DNA of 64,000 bases from Balneolaceae bacterium. Lineage in GTDB: Bacteria > Bacteroidota > Rhodothermia > Balneolales > Balneolaceae. Each line of letters opens with the position of its first letter. Positions within the stretch are counted from its first letter, which is position 1. The stretch is taken from assembly GCA_020832285.1 (NCBI GenBank), contig JAFIFB010000017.1:1-64000 (forward strand). The letters are read 5' to 3'. The notes below the pieces were generated by a model. It was not told the origin of the DNA. It was given only the letters and a program-made list of their open reading frames with translations, and did no database searches. Below, in pieces: positions 7,890-16,637 of the stretch. The position numbers were made by a program, and so were the translations under genes.

Positions 7890-8232
7890 AGTGGACAAAT
7901 TTTCAAACTTGATTCGGGCTCTGTGTTTTACTTATATAATCTTGTTTAACTGCTTTAAGATCGAATTCAGAATATATCATTGATTTATGAATCCCAATGA
8001 TCTAAGTATTGAAGTGTTCGTTTTTTAATAGGTCATGAATTTTCTGATGAACTTAAAGGCCAGATTATCACCATTTTTGTATCTGTTTAGCAACCTGATT
8101 GCGTGCCAGTGTTTTTATGGTCCCAATCCCTCAAAGAATTAACAAAGATATATTTATTTTCTGAAATTGAATTTCGAAATCCGAATCGACCTGATAATAC
8201 AATCACATTAACCAGGAAGCGGACTTAAAATT
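7890..8232. other. Intergenic gap without recognised gene
   Basis: 343 bp between the DJ-1 gene and the 3' end of the beta-propeller gene on the opposite strand. AT-rich, stops in all frames. I see no hairpin with a T-run, no RNA gene and no repeat shared with the rest of the window. Confidence 0.5.
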
Positions 8233-9687
8233 TCACGGTCGGGTCAAATCAACGATACGCTTAAGGTCAAAATCAAGAAACGCATAACCTCTCCCGTCCA
8301 TATTCCCTCTGTGGTCGGCCGTAAAAGATAAAATATTGGTTTCCTGTAACCGGCGCTTATCAGGTTTTGAAACATCCAAACCCGTAAACTCAGGGCCGGT
8401 CAGTCGCAAACTTTGCCATTTTCCCCACTGATCCTCCTCTCGTGCAATATGAGATATAAAGCCTTCATTGCTCAGAAAGTAAACAACAACCGTATTGTCA
8501 GGGGCAACCGCAATCATCGGACGTCCGGCGCTTACCGGCTTTGGCAAAGGTTCACTGCGATGCCACTCTCCCTGGTTATCCCGCCAGTAATGATAGTAAT
8601 TCAGTCTGTATCGCACCTCTACCGGCGGGCTATGCTGAAGGTCATCTGGTTCGAAGGTTTTTTCCATGTGAAAGGTAGCCACATGAGGATTATTGTGCGA
8701 GTCCAGGGTCATCCCACCCTGGTTCATCAACCATGAAAATACGGGGATATCCCACACTACAATACCAGGGGAATTGATCGTAATGACCTCACCCTTTCGG
8801 GTGTCAGAAATTATATCCCCGACATTATTATTCCAGGTACGTCCCTTATCATCGCTGTAAGCATAATGCAGATCATGATTGCTTGCCCATGTGGCATAAG
8901 TTTCCCGGTATACCCAGGTGATATGCAGCCGGTTATTGCTGTCAAATACAAGATCATGCATATAGGCGTTGCGCGATTGGCTGTTGTCCCACTCGGCATA
9001 CTCGCCCTCCAAACCAAATAGTTTGTCGGTGATCAGCATCCAGCGGCTTTCTACGCCATTATATTCAAAAAAGGCGATGTTACCGCTGCCGCTTCCGCCA
9101 CTACGGTAAAAGAAGAAAAGGTTGTCATCATGATCATTCAGAAAACGGGGGTAGGTAACGCGCTGGGGTGCCCCTTCCATTACGGGCTGACGTGGTTCAA
9201 AATCACCAGCACTGATATTTTCCGGCGGATTGGTTATTAATCCTTCTCTGCTGCGCGTATAGTTTAAATCGTTGGCGTGGTGATCCCAGGCGAGGTGAAG
9301 TCTGCCGTCCTCAGGGCTAATACCGATAACCGTGTTACGGTGACCGTTTCGTTGCTGCTCTTCGCTCAGCCCCTCTGCAAGAATATAATCTTCCAAACGC
9401 ACCGTTAGAACCTCATCTTTGTTTAGGTTCCTCCGTGTGAGGGTCAACACCCTGTCAGCATTCCAATATATGCTGTACTGATAGCCGCCGTAACTGATTA
9501 CCTTATCCTGGTCAAAGGAGGCCCAATTAATATGCGGCCATATATCTTCATCGGCGATCACTGTCTGATCCGGTCCAACCGGAGGGAGGTCATCCGGATT
9601 AGACTGCGCGAATACAGCTTTATTTCCAATGGTCATGGCCAACATAACCATTCCGGTAACCTTCAACATCTTAGCTATCGACATCAA
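8233..9687 (-). CDS. Exported BNR_4-family beta-propeller, candidate PL25-type ulvan lyase
   Basis: 484 residues with a signal peptide (cleavage after about residue 27, AVFA-Q). The body is a BNR_4 seven-bladed propeller: repeated DGRLHLAWDHH, NRLHITWVYRE, DDKGRTWNN, DSHNNPHVATFHME. His116/His136 (20 apart) and Tyr179/Arg195 (16 apart) reproduce the spacing I recall for the catalytic residues of the PL25 ulvan lyase PLSV_3936 (His123/His143, Tyr188/Arg204), and Tyr242 could match its last tyrosine. BNR_4 proteins also include uncharacterised members, so lyase activity on ulvan or another uronate-rich polysaccharide is a hypothesis. No other polysaccharide gene is adjacent; the next gene upstream is ribBA. 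Confidence 0.75.
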   Translation of the reverse strand: MMSIAKMLKVTGMVMLAMTIGNKAVFAQSNPDDLPPVGPDQTVIADEDIWPHINWASFDQDKVISYGGYQYSIYWNADRVLTLTRRNLNKDEVLTVRLEDYILAEGLSEEQQRNGHRNTVIGISPEDGRLHLAWDHHANDLNYTRSREGLITNPPENISAGDFEPRQPVMEGAPQRVTYPRFLNDHDDNLFFFYRSGGSGSGNIAFFEYNGVESRWMLITDKLFGLEGEYAEWDNSQSRNAYMHDLVFDSNNRLHITWVYRETYATWASNHDLHYAYSDDKGRTWNNNVGDIISDTRKGEVITINSPGIVVWDIPVFSWLMNQGGMTLDSHNNPHVATFHMEKTFEPDDLQHSPPVEVRYRLNYYHYWRDNQGEWHRSEPLPKPVSAGRPMIAVAPDNTVVVYFLSNEGFISHIAREEDQWGKWQSLRLTGPEFTGLDVSKPDKRRLQETNILSFTADHRGNMDGRGYAFLDFDLKRIVDLTRP

Positions 9688-9757
9688 AAAGAGCTTGATT
9701 AATATTTAAAATAAAAATCGTCTTTTCGCCAGGGCAGCATTAGATATCAGACGTAAG

Positions 9758-10981
9758 TCATTCGAGCATAAGCTTTTTCAGGAAACCGCCCTTTTCCTGA
9801 GGTTTGTCCAGTTTTTCATCGGGGTGGTCGGTATCAATGTGGTCGAGTGGGATGGTAACCTCTTCCACCATTTCCAGCCCAAAACTGTTGATTCCCACAC
9901 GTTTTACGGGGTTGTTAGTGAGCAGTCTTAGTTTTCGAATTCCCAACGTATGGAGAATCTGTGCACCTACACCGTAGTCACGTGCGTCGAGCTTGGTGCC
10001 CAGGCGAGAACGAATTTCATCCTTGGAGAGGCCATCGTCCTGAAGTTTAATAGCAGCAATCTGATCAGTGATGTTGTACTCACGGCTCATCTGATCCATA
10101 TAAAGTACAACACCGCATTTCGATTTTTCTACCATCTTCAGGCACTGGTGCAGAATACCGGTTTTATCGCTCCGTTTGCTGCCAAAAATATCAGCCAGAG
10201 GATTGGCGGAGTGAACACGAACCAAAACGGGATCATCCTTGCCCCATTTTCCTTTTGCAAAAGCCAGGTGGTGTTCGCCAGTCAGTTTCTCCTCAAAAAC
10301 GTGCAGTTTAAAATCTCCGTAAATGGTGGGCATATCTACGCTCATGATATTTTTTACGAGCGATTCGTGCTTCATCCGGTAGGCAATCAAATCCTTGATG
10401 GTAATGAGTTTCATTCCGAACTTTTTGGAAAGCTTGATCAGTTCGGGCAGACGCGCCATCTCGCCGTCATCATGCATTATTTCACAAATAATGCCAGCCG
10501 GGCTGCAACCCGCCAGCCTTGCCAGGTCGATGGCAGCTTCGGTATGCCCCGCTCTCCTCAGCACTCCTCCATCCACACCCGTGAGAGGAAAAATATGACC
10601 GGGACGCCGGAAATCAGACGGTTTCGCTTCCGGGTTGATCAGTTCTTTAATCGTGTTTGCACGATCGGGCGCTGAAATTCCGGTTGTAGTGAGCTTTTTA
10701 TGATCCACAGAAATGGTAAAGGCCGCCTCATCAGGATCGGCGCCATCGGTAACCATGTAATCGAGGTCAAGTTCTTTAGCACGCCGCGTAGTAATGGGAA
10801 CACAAACCAAGCCACGCCCGTGCATCACCATCTGGTTGATCGATTCAGGAGTTACTTTGTCTGCCGCCATCACAAAGTCACCTTCGTTTTCGCGGTCTTC
10901 ATCATCCACAACGATAACCATTTTGCCTGACCGGATGTCTTCGATTGCTTCCGGGATAGTATTGAAGGTAAAATCAGACAT
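9758..10981 (-). CDS. ribB: 3,4-dihydroxy-2-butanone-4-phosphate synthase with degenerate GTP cyclohydrolase II domain (RibBX-like)
   Basis: Residues 1-205 are an intact RibB domain that makes the 4-carbon riboflavin precursor from ribulose 5-phosphate: VVDDEDRENEGDFVMAAD, RRAGHTEAAIDL, EIMHDDGEMAR. Residues 210-400 have the RibA fold, with LRLLTNNPVKRVG and ARDYGVGAQIL, but its zinc site is gone. Where active enzymes read HSEC...RCDCG, this one has HSAN...RSDKT, and the RQEGRGIGL loop reads DQMSREYNI. All three zinc cysteines are replaced, so GTP cyclohydrolase II activity is not expected. A separate ribA would then be needed elsewhere. Most pipelines would call this bifunctional ribBA. Confidence 0.9.
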   Translation of the reverse strand: MSDFTFNTIPEAIEDIRSGKMVIVVDDEDRENEGDFVMAADKVTPESINQMVMHGRGLVCVPITTRRAKELDLDYMVTDGADPDEAAFTISVDHKKLTTTGISAPDRANTIKELINPEAKPSDFRRPGHIFPLTGVDGGVLRRAGHTEAAIDLARLAGCSPAGIICEIMHDDGEMARLPELIKLSKKFGMKLITIKDLIAYRMKHESLVKNIMSVDMPTIYGDFKLHVFEEKLTGEHHLAFAKGKWGKDDPVLVRVHSANPLADIFGSKRSDKTGILHQCLKMVEKSKCGVVLYMDQMSREYNITDQIAAIKLQDDGLSKDEIRSRLGTKLDARDYGVGAQILHTLGIRKLRLLTNNPVKRVGINSFGLEMVEEVTIPLDHIDTDHPDEKLDKPQEKGGFLKKLMLE

Positions 10982-11019
10982 TTGTAATCGGGTAGAACCT
11001 GCTAAATTTTTATTAGGTG

Positions 11020-11043
11020 AACCGGGTTAATAACCGCCCGGTT
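11020..11043. terminator. Hairpin between yajC and ribBA
   Basis: AACCGGG and CCCGGTT (7 bp, perfect) surround TTAATAACCG. On the + strand TTTTGTTT follows; on the - strand, the direction of both flanking genes, no T-run follows. It could be a weak terminator or an mRNA processing structure between the two leftward genes. Confidence 0.35.
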
Positions 11044-11059
11044 TTGTTTCCTGGAAAAG

Positions 11060-11377
11060 TTAATTCTTGCCAGGATTTACATCGGTGATGGAGCTTTTCT
11101 GGAAACGTGCTTTCACACCACTGTCTATTTCCAGCAAAACAGTATCTTCGTCAATGGAGTTCACAATGCCGAACATACCTCCGCCGGTAACCACTTTGTC
11201 ACCTTTTTTCATTTCGCCCACTTTCTTTTGAATCTCTTTCTGGCGTTTGGTCTGAGGCCGAATAATAAAGAAATAGAATACAAAAAAGATGGCTGCAAGA
11301 AACAGCAAGTTAATCATGGCACCGCCACCGTCGCCATCGGGGGGAGCCAGAAGGAAATATGATGTCAGAAAAGTCAT
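11060..11377 (-). CDS. yajC: Preprotein translocase subunit YajC
   Basis: Small inner-membrane partner of SecDF in the Sec translocon. The 105-residue protein has one membrane helix (about residues 22-40) followed by the family signature FYFFIIRPQTKRQKEIQKK and a basic/acidic cytoplasmic domain (MKKGDKVVTGGGMFGIV). A glycine-rich stretch precedes the helix. secD/secF are not next to it. It is transcribed in the same direction as ribBA with a 78-bp gap containing a hairpin. Confidence 0.95.
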   Translation of the reverse strand: MTFLTSYFLLAPPDGDGGGAMINLLFLAAIFFVFYFFIIRPQTKRQKEIQKKVGEMKKGDKVVTGGGMFGIVNSIDEDTVLLEIDSGVKARFQKSSITDVNPGKN

Positions 11378-11608
11378 AAAAGAGTTTTTTATTAAAAATT
11401 TTCAGCTTAACAAGATAGCGCATTTGGCCGGCTTGAGCAATCGGTTCTTGCGGAGGAAAAAATCTCAAGTTGAAATATCCGGGTATGTGGTAATGTACAG
11501 TACCTTAATCTATTAAGTTATTTTCAGATTGGTTCCATATTTTGGCTATTTGGAAATCTTGTATCAAATTAAAAATCTGCCTCACCAAACAGTCATAAAA
11601 AAAACCTG

Positions 11609-12739
11609 ATGAAAAAAATACTCTGCACTTTAATACTGTACTCACTGGCTTTGGTATTAATCGTCTCCTGCAGCCCGCAGGAAAACCCGTACTGGGGAGA
11701 TGGATCCGAAGCATTTGACGTTCAGGAGGTATTCACAGGTGAACGATTTCCCAATGTGGTGGTTGCTACAGACGGGAGCGTGATCGCCACATGGGGAAGC
11801 AACAGTTATCAGGTTCGCCGCAGTGAAGATGGCGGAGAGACCTGGGGACCGGTGATCACTGTGGCTGATCCCGGTTTTCATGGCGGTGGTGTTACGGTTG
11901 ATGAAAACTCTGGCAGTATTCTGGCTTTTGTTGAAGAGGGGCACCCTCCCTCTCCCATAACCGTTTATCGAAGCACTGATCATGGGGTTACGTGGGAACT
12001 TTTCGATGTAACCATTCATCCCGATGAAATAGGAAACGTACCCTCAATGCATATGAATGAAAGAGGAATCACACTCAAACATGGTGAATATGCAGGTCGC
12101 CTGATACGTCCGTCGCGTTCATACGGCGAAGGGAATGATCGTGAGTTTTGGGATTCGCACTATACAAATGCAATTTACAGCGATGATGGTGGGGAAACAT
12201 GGCAAACCAGTGCTCCTTTTCCTGCATACGGAACCGGAGAAGCAGCTATCGAAGAGTTGTCTGACGGACGGCTCTACTACAATTCACGACGCCATCTTTC
12301 CACTGACGGGTTAACTCCTTTAATGAGACATATCGCATGGAGTGATGACGGGGGGCAGACGTGGGATAATCTTTCTGTATCGAATGATCTCCCAGACGGT
12401 CCGCAGGACACTGATTATGGTTTAATGGCAGGGCTTGTTCGCCTCGATATTGACGGCCATGATATTCTGGTTTTCAGCAATGTTGAGTCTGAATCCGGCC
12501 GGAATACCGGAACCATTTGGGCCAGTTTCGACGGTGGTCAAACCTGGCCGGTGAAACGCCTGGTTGAAGAAGGCGGATTCGCATACTCATCTCTTGCTGC
12601 AGGTAGGAATGGAACACCGAGCGAAGGCTGGATCTACCTGTTGTATGAAGGCGGCGATCCCTACGGCTATGCATACATGGCCCGGTTCAATCTTCCGTGG
12701 ATTACCGGCGGACGCGACTGGCGAGATTTTTTGGATTGA
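11609..12739 (+). CDS. GH33-type exo-sialidase-like lipoprotein
   Basis: 376 residues. A lipoprotein signal ends at LIVSC (Cys21), so it should be anchored in the envelope. Five Asp-box repeats S-x-D-x-G-x-T-W are visible at about residues 72, 122, 191, 245 and 306, typical of six-bladed sialidase propellers. Candidate active-site residues follow the GH33 order: Arg46 in GERFPN (in place of the RIP motif), Glu211 in GEAAIEELSDG, Arg227, Arg298 and Tyr326 in FAYSS. The substrate could be sialic acid or a related glycan (KDN, KDO). It stands alone, without nan genes. Confidence 0.8.
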   Translation: MKKILCTLILYSLALVLIVSCSPQENPYWGDGSEAFDVQEVFTGERFPNVVVATDGSVIATWGSNSYQVRRSEDGGETWGPVITVADPGFHGGGVTVDENSGSILAFVEEGHPPSPITVYRSTDHGVTWELFDVTIHPDEIGNVPSMHMNERGITLKHGEYAGRLIRPSRSYGEGNDREFWDSHYTNAIYSDDGGETWQTSAPFPAYGTGEAAIEELSDGRLYYNSRRHLSTDGLTPLMRHIAWSDDGGQTWDNLSVSNDLPDGPQDTDYGLMAGLVRLDIDGHDILVFSNVESESGRNTGTIWASFDGGQTWPVKRLVEEGGFAYSSLAAGRNGTPSEGWIYLLYEGGDPYGYAYMARFNLPWITGGRDWRDFLD

Positions 12740-12928
12740 TCCATTCTGCTTTACTTTATAACACGGAAAAGTTGTCAAAACTGAGATTATCCCGGGAACT
12801 CATTCAAATCACTTCGAAGTGAGAGCCATATTGTCGCAAAAAAGTAAGTATATTGATGAAATGAAACGTACGTTATTGAATGGGAGGAAGGAACCAATCC
12901 TCAAGCACTTTTTGTTTTAAATTTCATC

Positions 12929-14296
12929 ATGAATAAAAATTTACTTATATCAGTAATTCTATTTGTCACAGGTGCTGCCTTTGTTATGCAGGATGCAGAC
13001 ACAACAGCTGTGCAAGATACAACTGCAGTTGAGGAACGCAGTGAAGGTCCAACCACTGTGAGTGTGATTCGTGTGGAAGGAGCAATCGGGCCAACCAGCA
13101 CACAATATATTGAAAGAAGCCTTCGAAAATCCATCGAAAACGGTGATGAAGCACTCATAATCGAACTGGACACTCCGGGCGGACTGCTCGATTCTACCCA
13201 GGATATTGTGCAGATATTACTTGGTACAGAACATCCCACCGTAGTGTATGTATCACCGAGAGGTGCTAATGCCGGCAGTGCAGGAACTTTTATTACCCTG
13301 GCGGCTCATATCGCAGCGATGGCACCGGCAACCAATATCGGTGCCGCATCACCGGTTACCATGGGAGGCGGGGAAATGGATACCGTGGCTCAGCAAAAGA
13401 TTTTCAATTATTCCGAAAGTTTTATCGAATCGATTGCAGAGCAGCGTGAACGGAATGCTGAGTGGGCTAAATCTGCCGTAAGAGACGGTGCATCAATTAC
13501 TTCCCGTGAAGCTCTTGAAATAAATGTAATCGATCTGATTGCCGATAACCTTCAGGACCTGCTAGAACAGATGGACGGAATGGAAGTGGAAGGTAAAATC
13601 CTGAATACGAGGGACGCTTCCACCGAACGGATTCCTCAAACACTGGCAGAAATTTTCTTCAGCTTTTTGCTGCGACCCGAAGTGATGCTGATCCTGACTC
13701 TCGTGGCGATTTACGGAATTATCGGTGAAGTGACCAATCCGGGAGGAATTATCCCCGGAGTGGCTGGTGTAATAGCACTGATTCTGTTATTATATGGCGT
13801 TGCCGCGATGCCGATCAATCTCGCGGGCTTTATTTTAATTGGCCTGGCTATTATACTTTTTGTGGCCGAGGCGTTTACACCAACTTTCGGATTATTAATC
13901 GCGAGCGGAACCGTGGCGTTTTTTCTTGGAGCTCTTATGTTATTTCAGGACCTGCCGGATGAGATGCAGATATCTATGTACTGGCTGATACCTGCAACCC
14001 TGCTCACGGCTGCGTTTTTTGCATGGATTGTAACTTATGGTGTAAAATCACTATTTAACCCGGTAAGGACGGGACTTGAATCCACACTGGGCAAAACCGC
14101 TGAAGTGACCGATACCATTTTACCGAATCAATACGGCCGGGTCTTTTTCGACGGGGAATACTGGACAGCCGAAAGTGAGAGTGTTCTCAATGAAGGTGAA
14201 ATCTGTCAGATCATTGAATTTAAAGGCCTGCGGGCAATTGTAAGGCCGCAGAACAAAGAGGAAGCAGCCGCTGCCGAAGAAAAAACCGCTTCATAA
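12929..14296 (+). CDS. NfeD-family membrane serine protease (ClpP-like, long form)
   Basis: 455 residues. An N-terminal helix or signal (residues 1-20) is followed by a ClpP-class protease domain with Ser117 in ANAGSAGTFI and a lysine 40 residues later (Lys157), the spacing of the Ser-Lys dyad in the archaeal 1510-N protease. Four or five membrane helices follow at about residues 235-370, then the C-terminal NfeD OB-fold (about 385-440, KTAEVTDTILPNQYGRVFF). The slipin gene follows after 136 bp; this protease-slipin pair is widely conserved as the stomatin operon and the archaeal homologue cleaves its slipin. Probably membrane quality control. Confidence 0.93.
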   Translation: MNKNLLISVILFVTGAAFVMQDADTTAVQDTTAVEERSEGPTTVSVIRVEGAIGPTSTQYIERSLRKSIENGDEALIIELDTPGGLLDSTQDIVQILLGTEHPTVVYVSPRGANAGSAGTFITLAAHIAAMAPATNIGAASPVTMGGGEMDTVAQQKIFNYSESFIESIAEQRERNAEWAKSAVRDGASITSREALEINVIDLIADNLQDLLEQMDGMEVEGKILNTRDASTERIPQTLAEIFFSFLLRPEVMLILTLVAIYGIIGEVTNPGGIIPGVAGVIALILLLYGVAAMPINLAGFILIGLAIILFVAEAFTPTFGLLIASGTVAFFLGALMLFQDLPDEMQISMYWLIPATLLTAAFFAWIVTYGVKSLFNPVRTGLESTLGKTAEVTDTILPNQYGRVFFDGEYWTAESESVLNEGEICQIIEFKGLRAIVRPQNKEEAAAAEEKTAS

Positions 14297-14432
14297 AAAA
14301 ATGCTGCTTTTCATGAATGTCACCGGCAAACTGATTTTATTTAAATAACCTGCGAAGCAAACCGGTGCCAAACTGTGCACCGGACCAAAAACAGACTTAA
14401 TAACCAAACATCAAAAATAAGGAGCAAAGCCT

Positions 14433-15215
14433 ATGGACGATCCAGGTGCAATAACCAACATGTTAGTATGGGTGATTACAATTGTAATTTTCCTGTCGGT
14501 ATTTCTGCCGCAAATGTTCAAAATAATGAGGGAATACGAACGGGGAGTTGTATTCCGTCTTGGTAAATTTCAGGCTACTAAGGGACCGGGACTTATCATT
14601 CTGATTCCTTTCATTGATAAAGTGGAACGGGTTGATCTCCGGGTACTCACCATTAATGTGGAGCGTCAGGAAGTAATCACCAAAGACAACGTTACTGTTA
14701 ATGTAGACGCAATCACTTTTTTCCGGGTAGTCGATGCCGAACGAGCTGTAATCCAGGTTGAAAGATATATCGCGGCCACCTCTATGTTTGCACAAACCAC
14801 GCTGCGAAGTGTGCTGGGACAGTTTGAACTGGATGAACTGCTTGCTGAAAGAGATAAAATCAACAAACAGATCCAGGACATTATTGACAGGCATACAGAT
14901 CCCTGGGGAATCAAGGTGGTTTCTGTTGAAGTTAAAGATGTTATTCTGCCCGAATCGATGAAGCGCGCCATGGCAAGGCAGGCCGAAAGTGAGCGTGACC
15001 GACGTGCGAAAATTATTAATGCACAAGGTGAGTTTGAAGCTGCTGCCAAACTGGTTGAAGCCGGAAAAATGATTGAAAAAACACCGACAGCCCTTCAACT
15101 TCGTTATCTGCAAACCATGGTTGAACTCAGCGATGAGAACTCAACATTTACAATCGTTCCTCTGCCGATGGACTTCCTGGAATCATTCAGGCCGAAAAAT
15201 GATAAAAAAGAATAA
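14433..15215 (+). CDS. Slipin (SPFH/band 7, stomatin-like)
   Basis: 260 residues with an N-terminal hydrophobic hairpin (about residues 8-27) and an SPFH domain: REYERGVVFRLGKFQATKGP, VDLRVLTINVERQEVITKDN, NVDAITFFRV, then a coiled helical C-terminus rich in Ala/Glu (AMARQAESERDRRAKI, NAQGEFEAAAKLVEA). Slipins scaffold membrane microdomains. It forms a pair with the NfeD-type protease just upstream. A SD-like AAGGAGC lies 9-15 bases before the ATG. A good intrinsic terminator follows the stop. Confidence 0.95.
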   Translation: MDDPGAITNMLVWVITIVIFLSVFLPQMFKIMREYERGVVFRLGKFQATKGPGLIILIPFIDKVERVDLRVLTINVERQEVITKDNVTVNVDAITFFRVVDAERAVIQVERYIAATSMFAQTTLRSVLGQFELDELLAERDKINKQIQDIIDRHTDPWGIKVVSVEVKDVILPESMKRAMARQAESERDRRAKIINAQGEFEAAAKLVEAGKMIEKTPTALQLRYLQTMVELSDENSTFTIVPLPMDFLESFRPKNDKKE

Positions 15216-15239
15216 ACTTGTTTCAAGTATAAAATTTAC

Positions 15240-15272
15240 AAACCCGGTCCATTCTTTGGATCGGGTTTTTTT
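15240..15272 (+). terminator. Intrinsic terminator of the nfeD-slipin operon
   Basis: AAACCCGGTCC pairs with GGATCGGGTTT across a 7-base loop (ATTCTTT), followed by TTTTATTTT. It lies 25 bp after the slipin stop. Confidence 0.85.
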
Positions 15273-15377
15273 ATTTTAAAAAGAAAAGGAAAAAATGATA
15301 ACATCAGAGGTAAAAATTGTAAGTGGCCTGATGTTTAATATTTCCGTTTCATCCGAATGCCAATAATAATTTTTGTC

Positions 15378-16394
15378 ATGAAACTTTTGCAATTGATTAT
15401 AATTTCCATCGCCATGATAATTTCAGCAAGCGACCGGAATGATCACAAGAAGGAATTGAGCATGAGCCAAACCGAGTGGGCCATTGCATTGCACGGGGGA
15501 GCGGGCACCATTTCAAGAGATATACCCGACACACTAAAGGAACAGTACTACAGCGGGCTAAATGAAGCCCTTGAGGTAGGTGAAGCAGTGCTTCGTGATG
15601 GCGGCACTGCCCTGGACGCCGTGGAGCAGGTGGTTCGTAATCTCGAAGACAATCCGCTTTTTAATGCCGGGAAAGGATCGGTCTTTACCAGTGAAGGCAA
15701 GCACGAACTGGATGCAGCCATCATGGACGGTAGCACTCTGGCTGCGGGTGCTTTGACCGGCTTGACCACGGTAAAAAATCCTGTTTCACTGGCGAGGATA
15801 GTCATGGAGGAGTCTCGTCATATTTTCTTCTCAGGTGAAGGGGCCGAGGAGTTTGCCAATCAGACGAATGTGGAACGGGTTGAAAATGATTATTTTCACA
15901 CTGAACGTCGCTACCAACAATGGCAGCGAACACAGGAAGATGCAAGGCTGAATAGATCTTCAGACATCGATGACAAAAACCATAAATACGGAACTGTGGG
16001 AGCTGTGGCAATGGATCGCAAAGGTAACCTGGCTGCAGCTACCTCAACAGGGGGCATGACCAACAAACAGTTTGGACGTGTGGGGGATGTGCCGATCATT
16101 GGTTCTGGAACTTTTGCAAATCATGTGGCTGCTATTTCTGCGACTGGATGGGGCGAACAAATTATGAGAAATGTTTCAGCCAACACTATTGCAAACTATA
16201 TGGAATTTAATAATGAATCGCTCGAAAACGCAATGAGTTTTGTACTCACCGAACGGCTTGATCCTGGAGATGCGGGATTCATCGGAGTGGATGCAGCAGG
16301 CAATATCTCCATGCAGATGAACACGGCTGGTATGTACAGGGCCTCACTCAATTCTCACGGACACCGTGTAGTCCGGATTTGGGAAAATGAATAG
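15378..16394 (+). CDS. Isoaspartyl peptidase / type III L-asparaginase (Ntn hydrolase)
   Basis: Plant-type asparaginase family that self-cleaves to expose a threonine nucleophile. Signature pieces: WAIALHGGAGTI, ALEVGEAVLRDGGTALDAVE, NPLFNAGKGSV, and the autocleavage site KYGTVGAVAMD (Thr206 counted from the start used here), followed by AAATSTGGMTNK and IIGSGTFA. I take ATG 15378, which gives a hydrophobic N-terminus (MKLLQLIIISIAMIISAS) like a signal peptide; ATG 15357 would add 7 residues. The enzyme is therefore probably exported, although many relatives are cytoplasmic. It is monocistronic. Confidence 0.9.
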   Translation: MKLLQLIIISIAMIISASDRNDHKKELSMSQTEWAIALHGGAGTISRDIPDTLKEQYYSGLNEALEVGEAVLRDGGTALDAVEQVVRNLEDNPLFNAGKGSVFTSEGKHELDAAIMDGSTLAAGALTGLTTVKNPVSLARIVMEESRHIFFSGEGAEEFANQTNVERVENDYFHTERRYQQWQRTQEDARLNRSSDIDDKNHKYGTVGAVAMDRKGNLAAATSTGGMTNKQFGRVGDVPIIGSGTFANHVAAISATGWGEQIMRNVSANTIANYMEFNNESLENAMSFVLTERLDPGDAGFIGVDAAGNISMQMNTAGMYRASLNSHGHRVVRIWENE

Positions 16395-16637
16395 TGTCGA
16401 GTCAGGTCTGATAGTTTTACCCGATGTTTTATCATTGACACGATAAAAGCATGCATCAATAAATGTGGTTCAATGTAGACTTGTGTGGTGAACAAAAATT
16501 TTATCAGAGCGGGACAGACCTACTTTAAAGGTATCAAATCGATCCGTGAATGTAATCGAGTGTGAAATTGCAAATTTCAAATATTCATCCAACACTGATC
16601 AACATAAACAAAAACCTCCTGTCGGGAATTAAAACCT

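Noticed and set aside
9950-10675. 241-aa frame antisense to ribBA
   Set aside because: Long shadow frame caused by codon bias of the ribBA gene; no domain and no independent signals.
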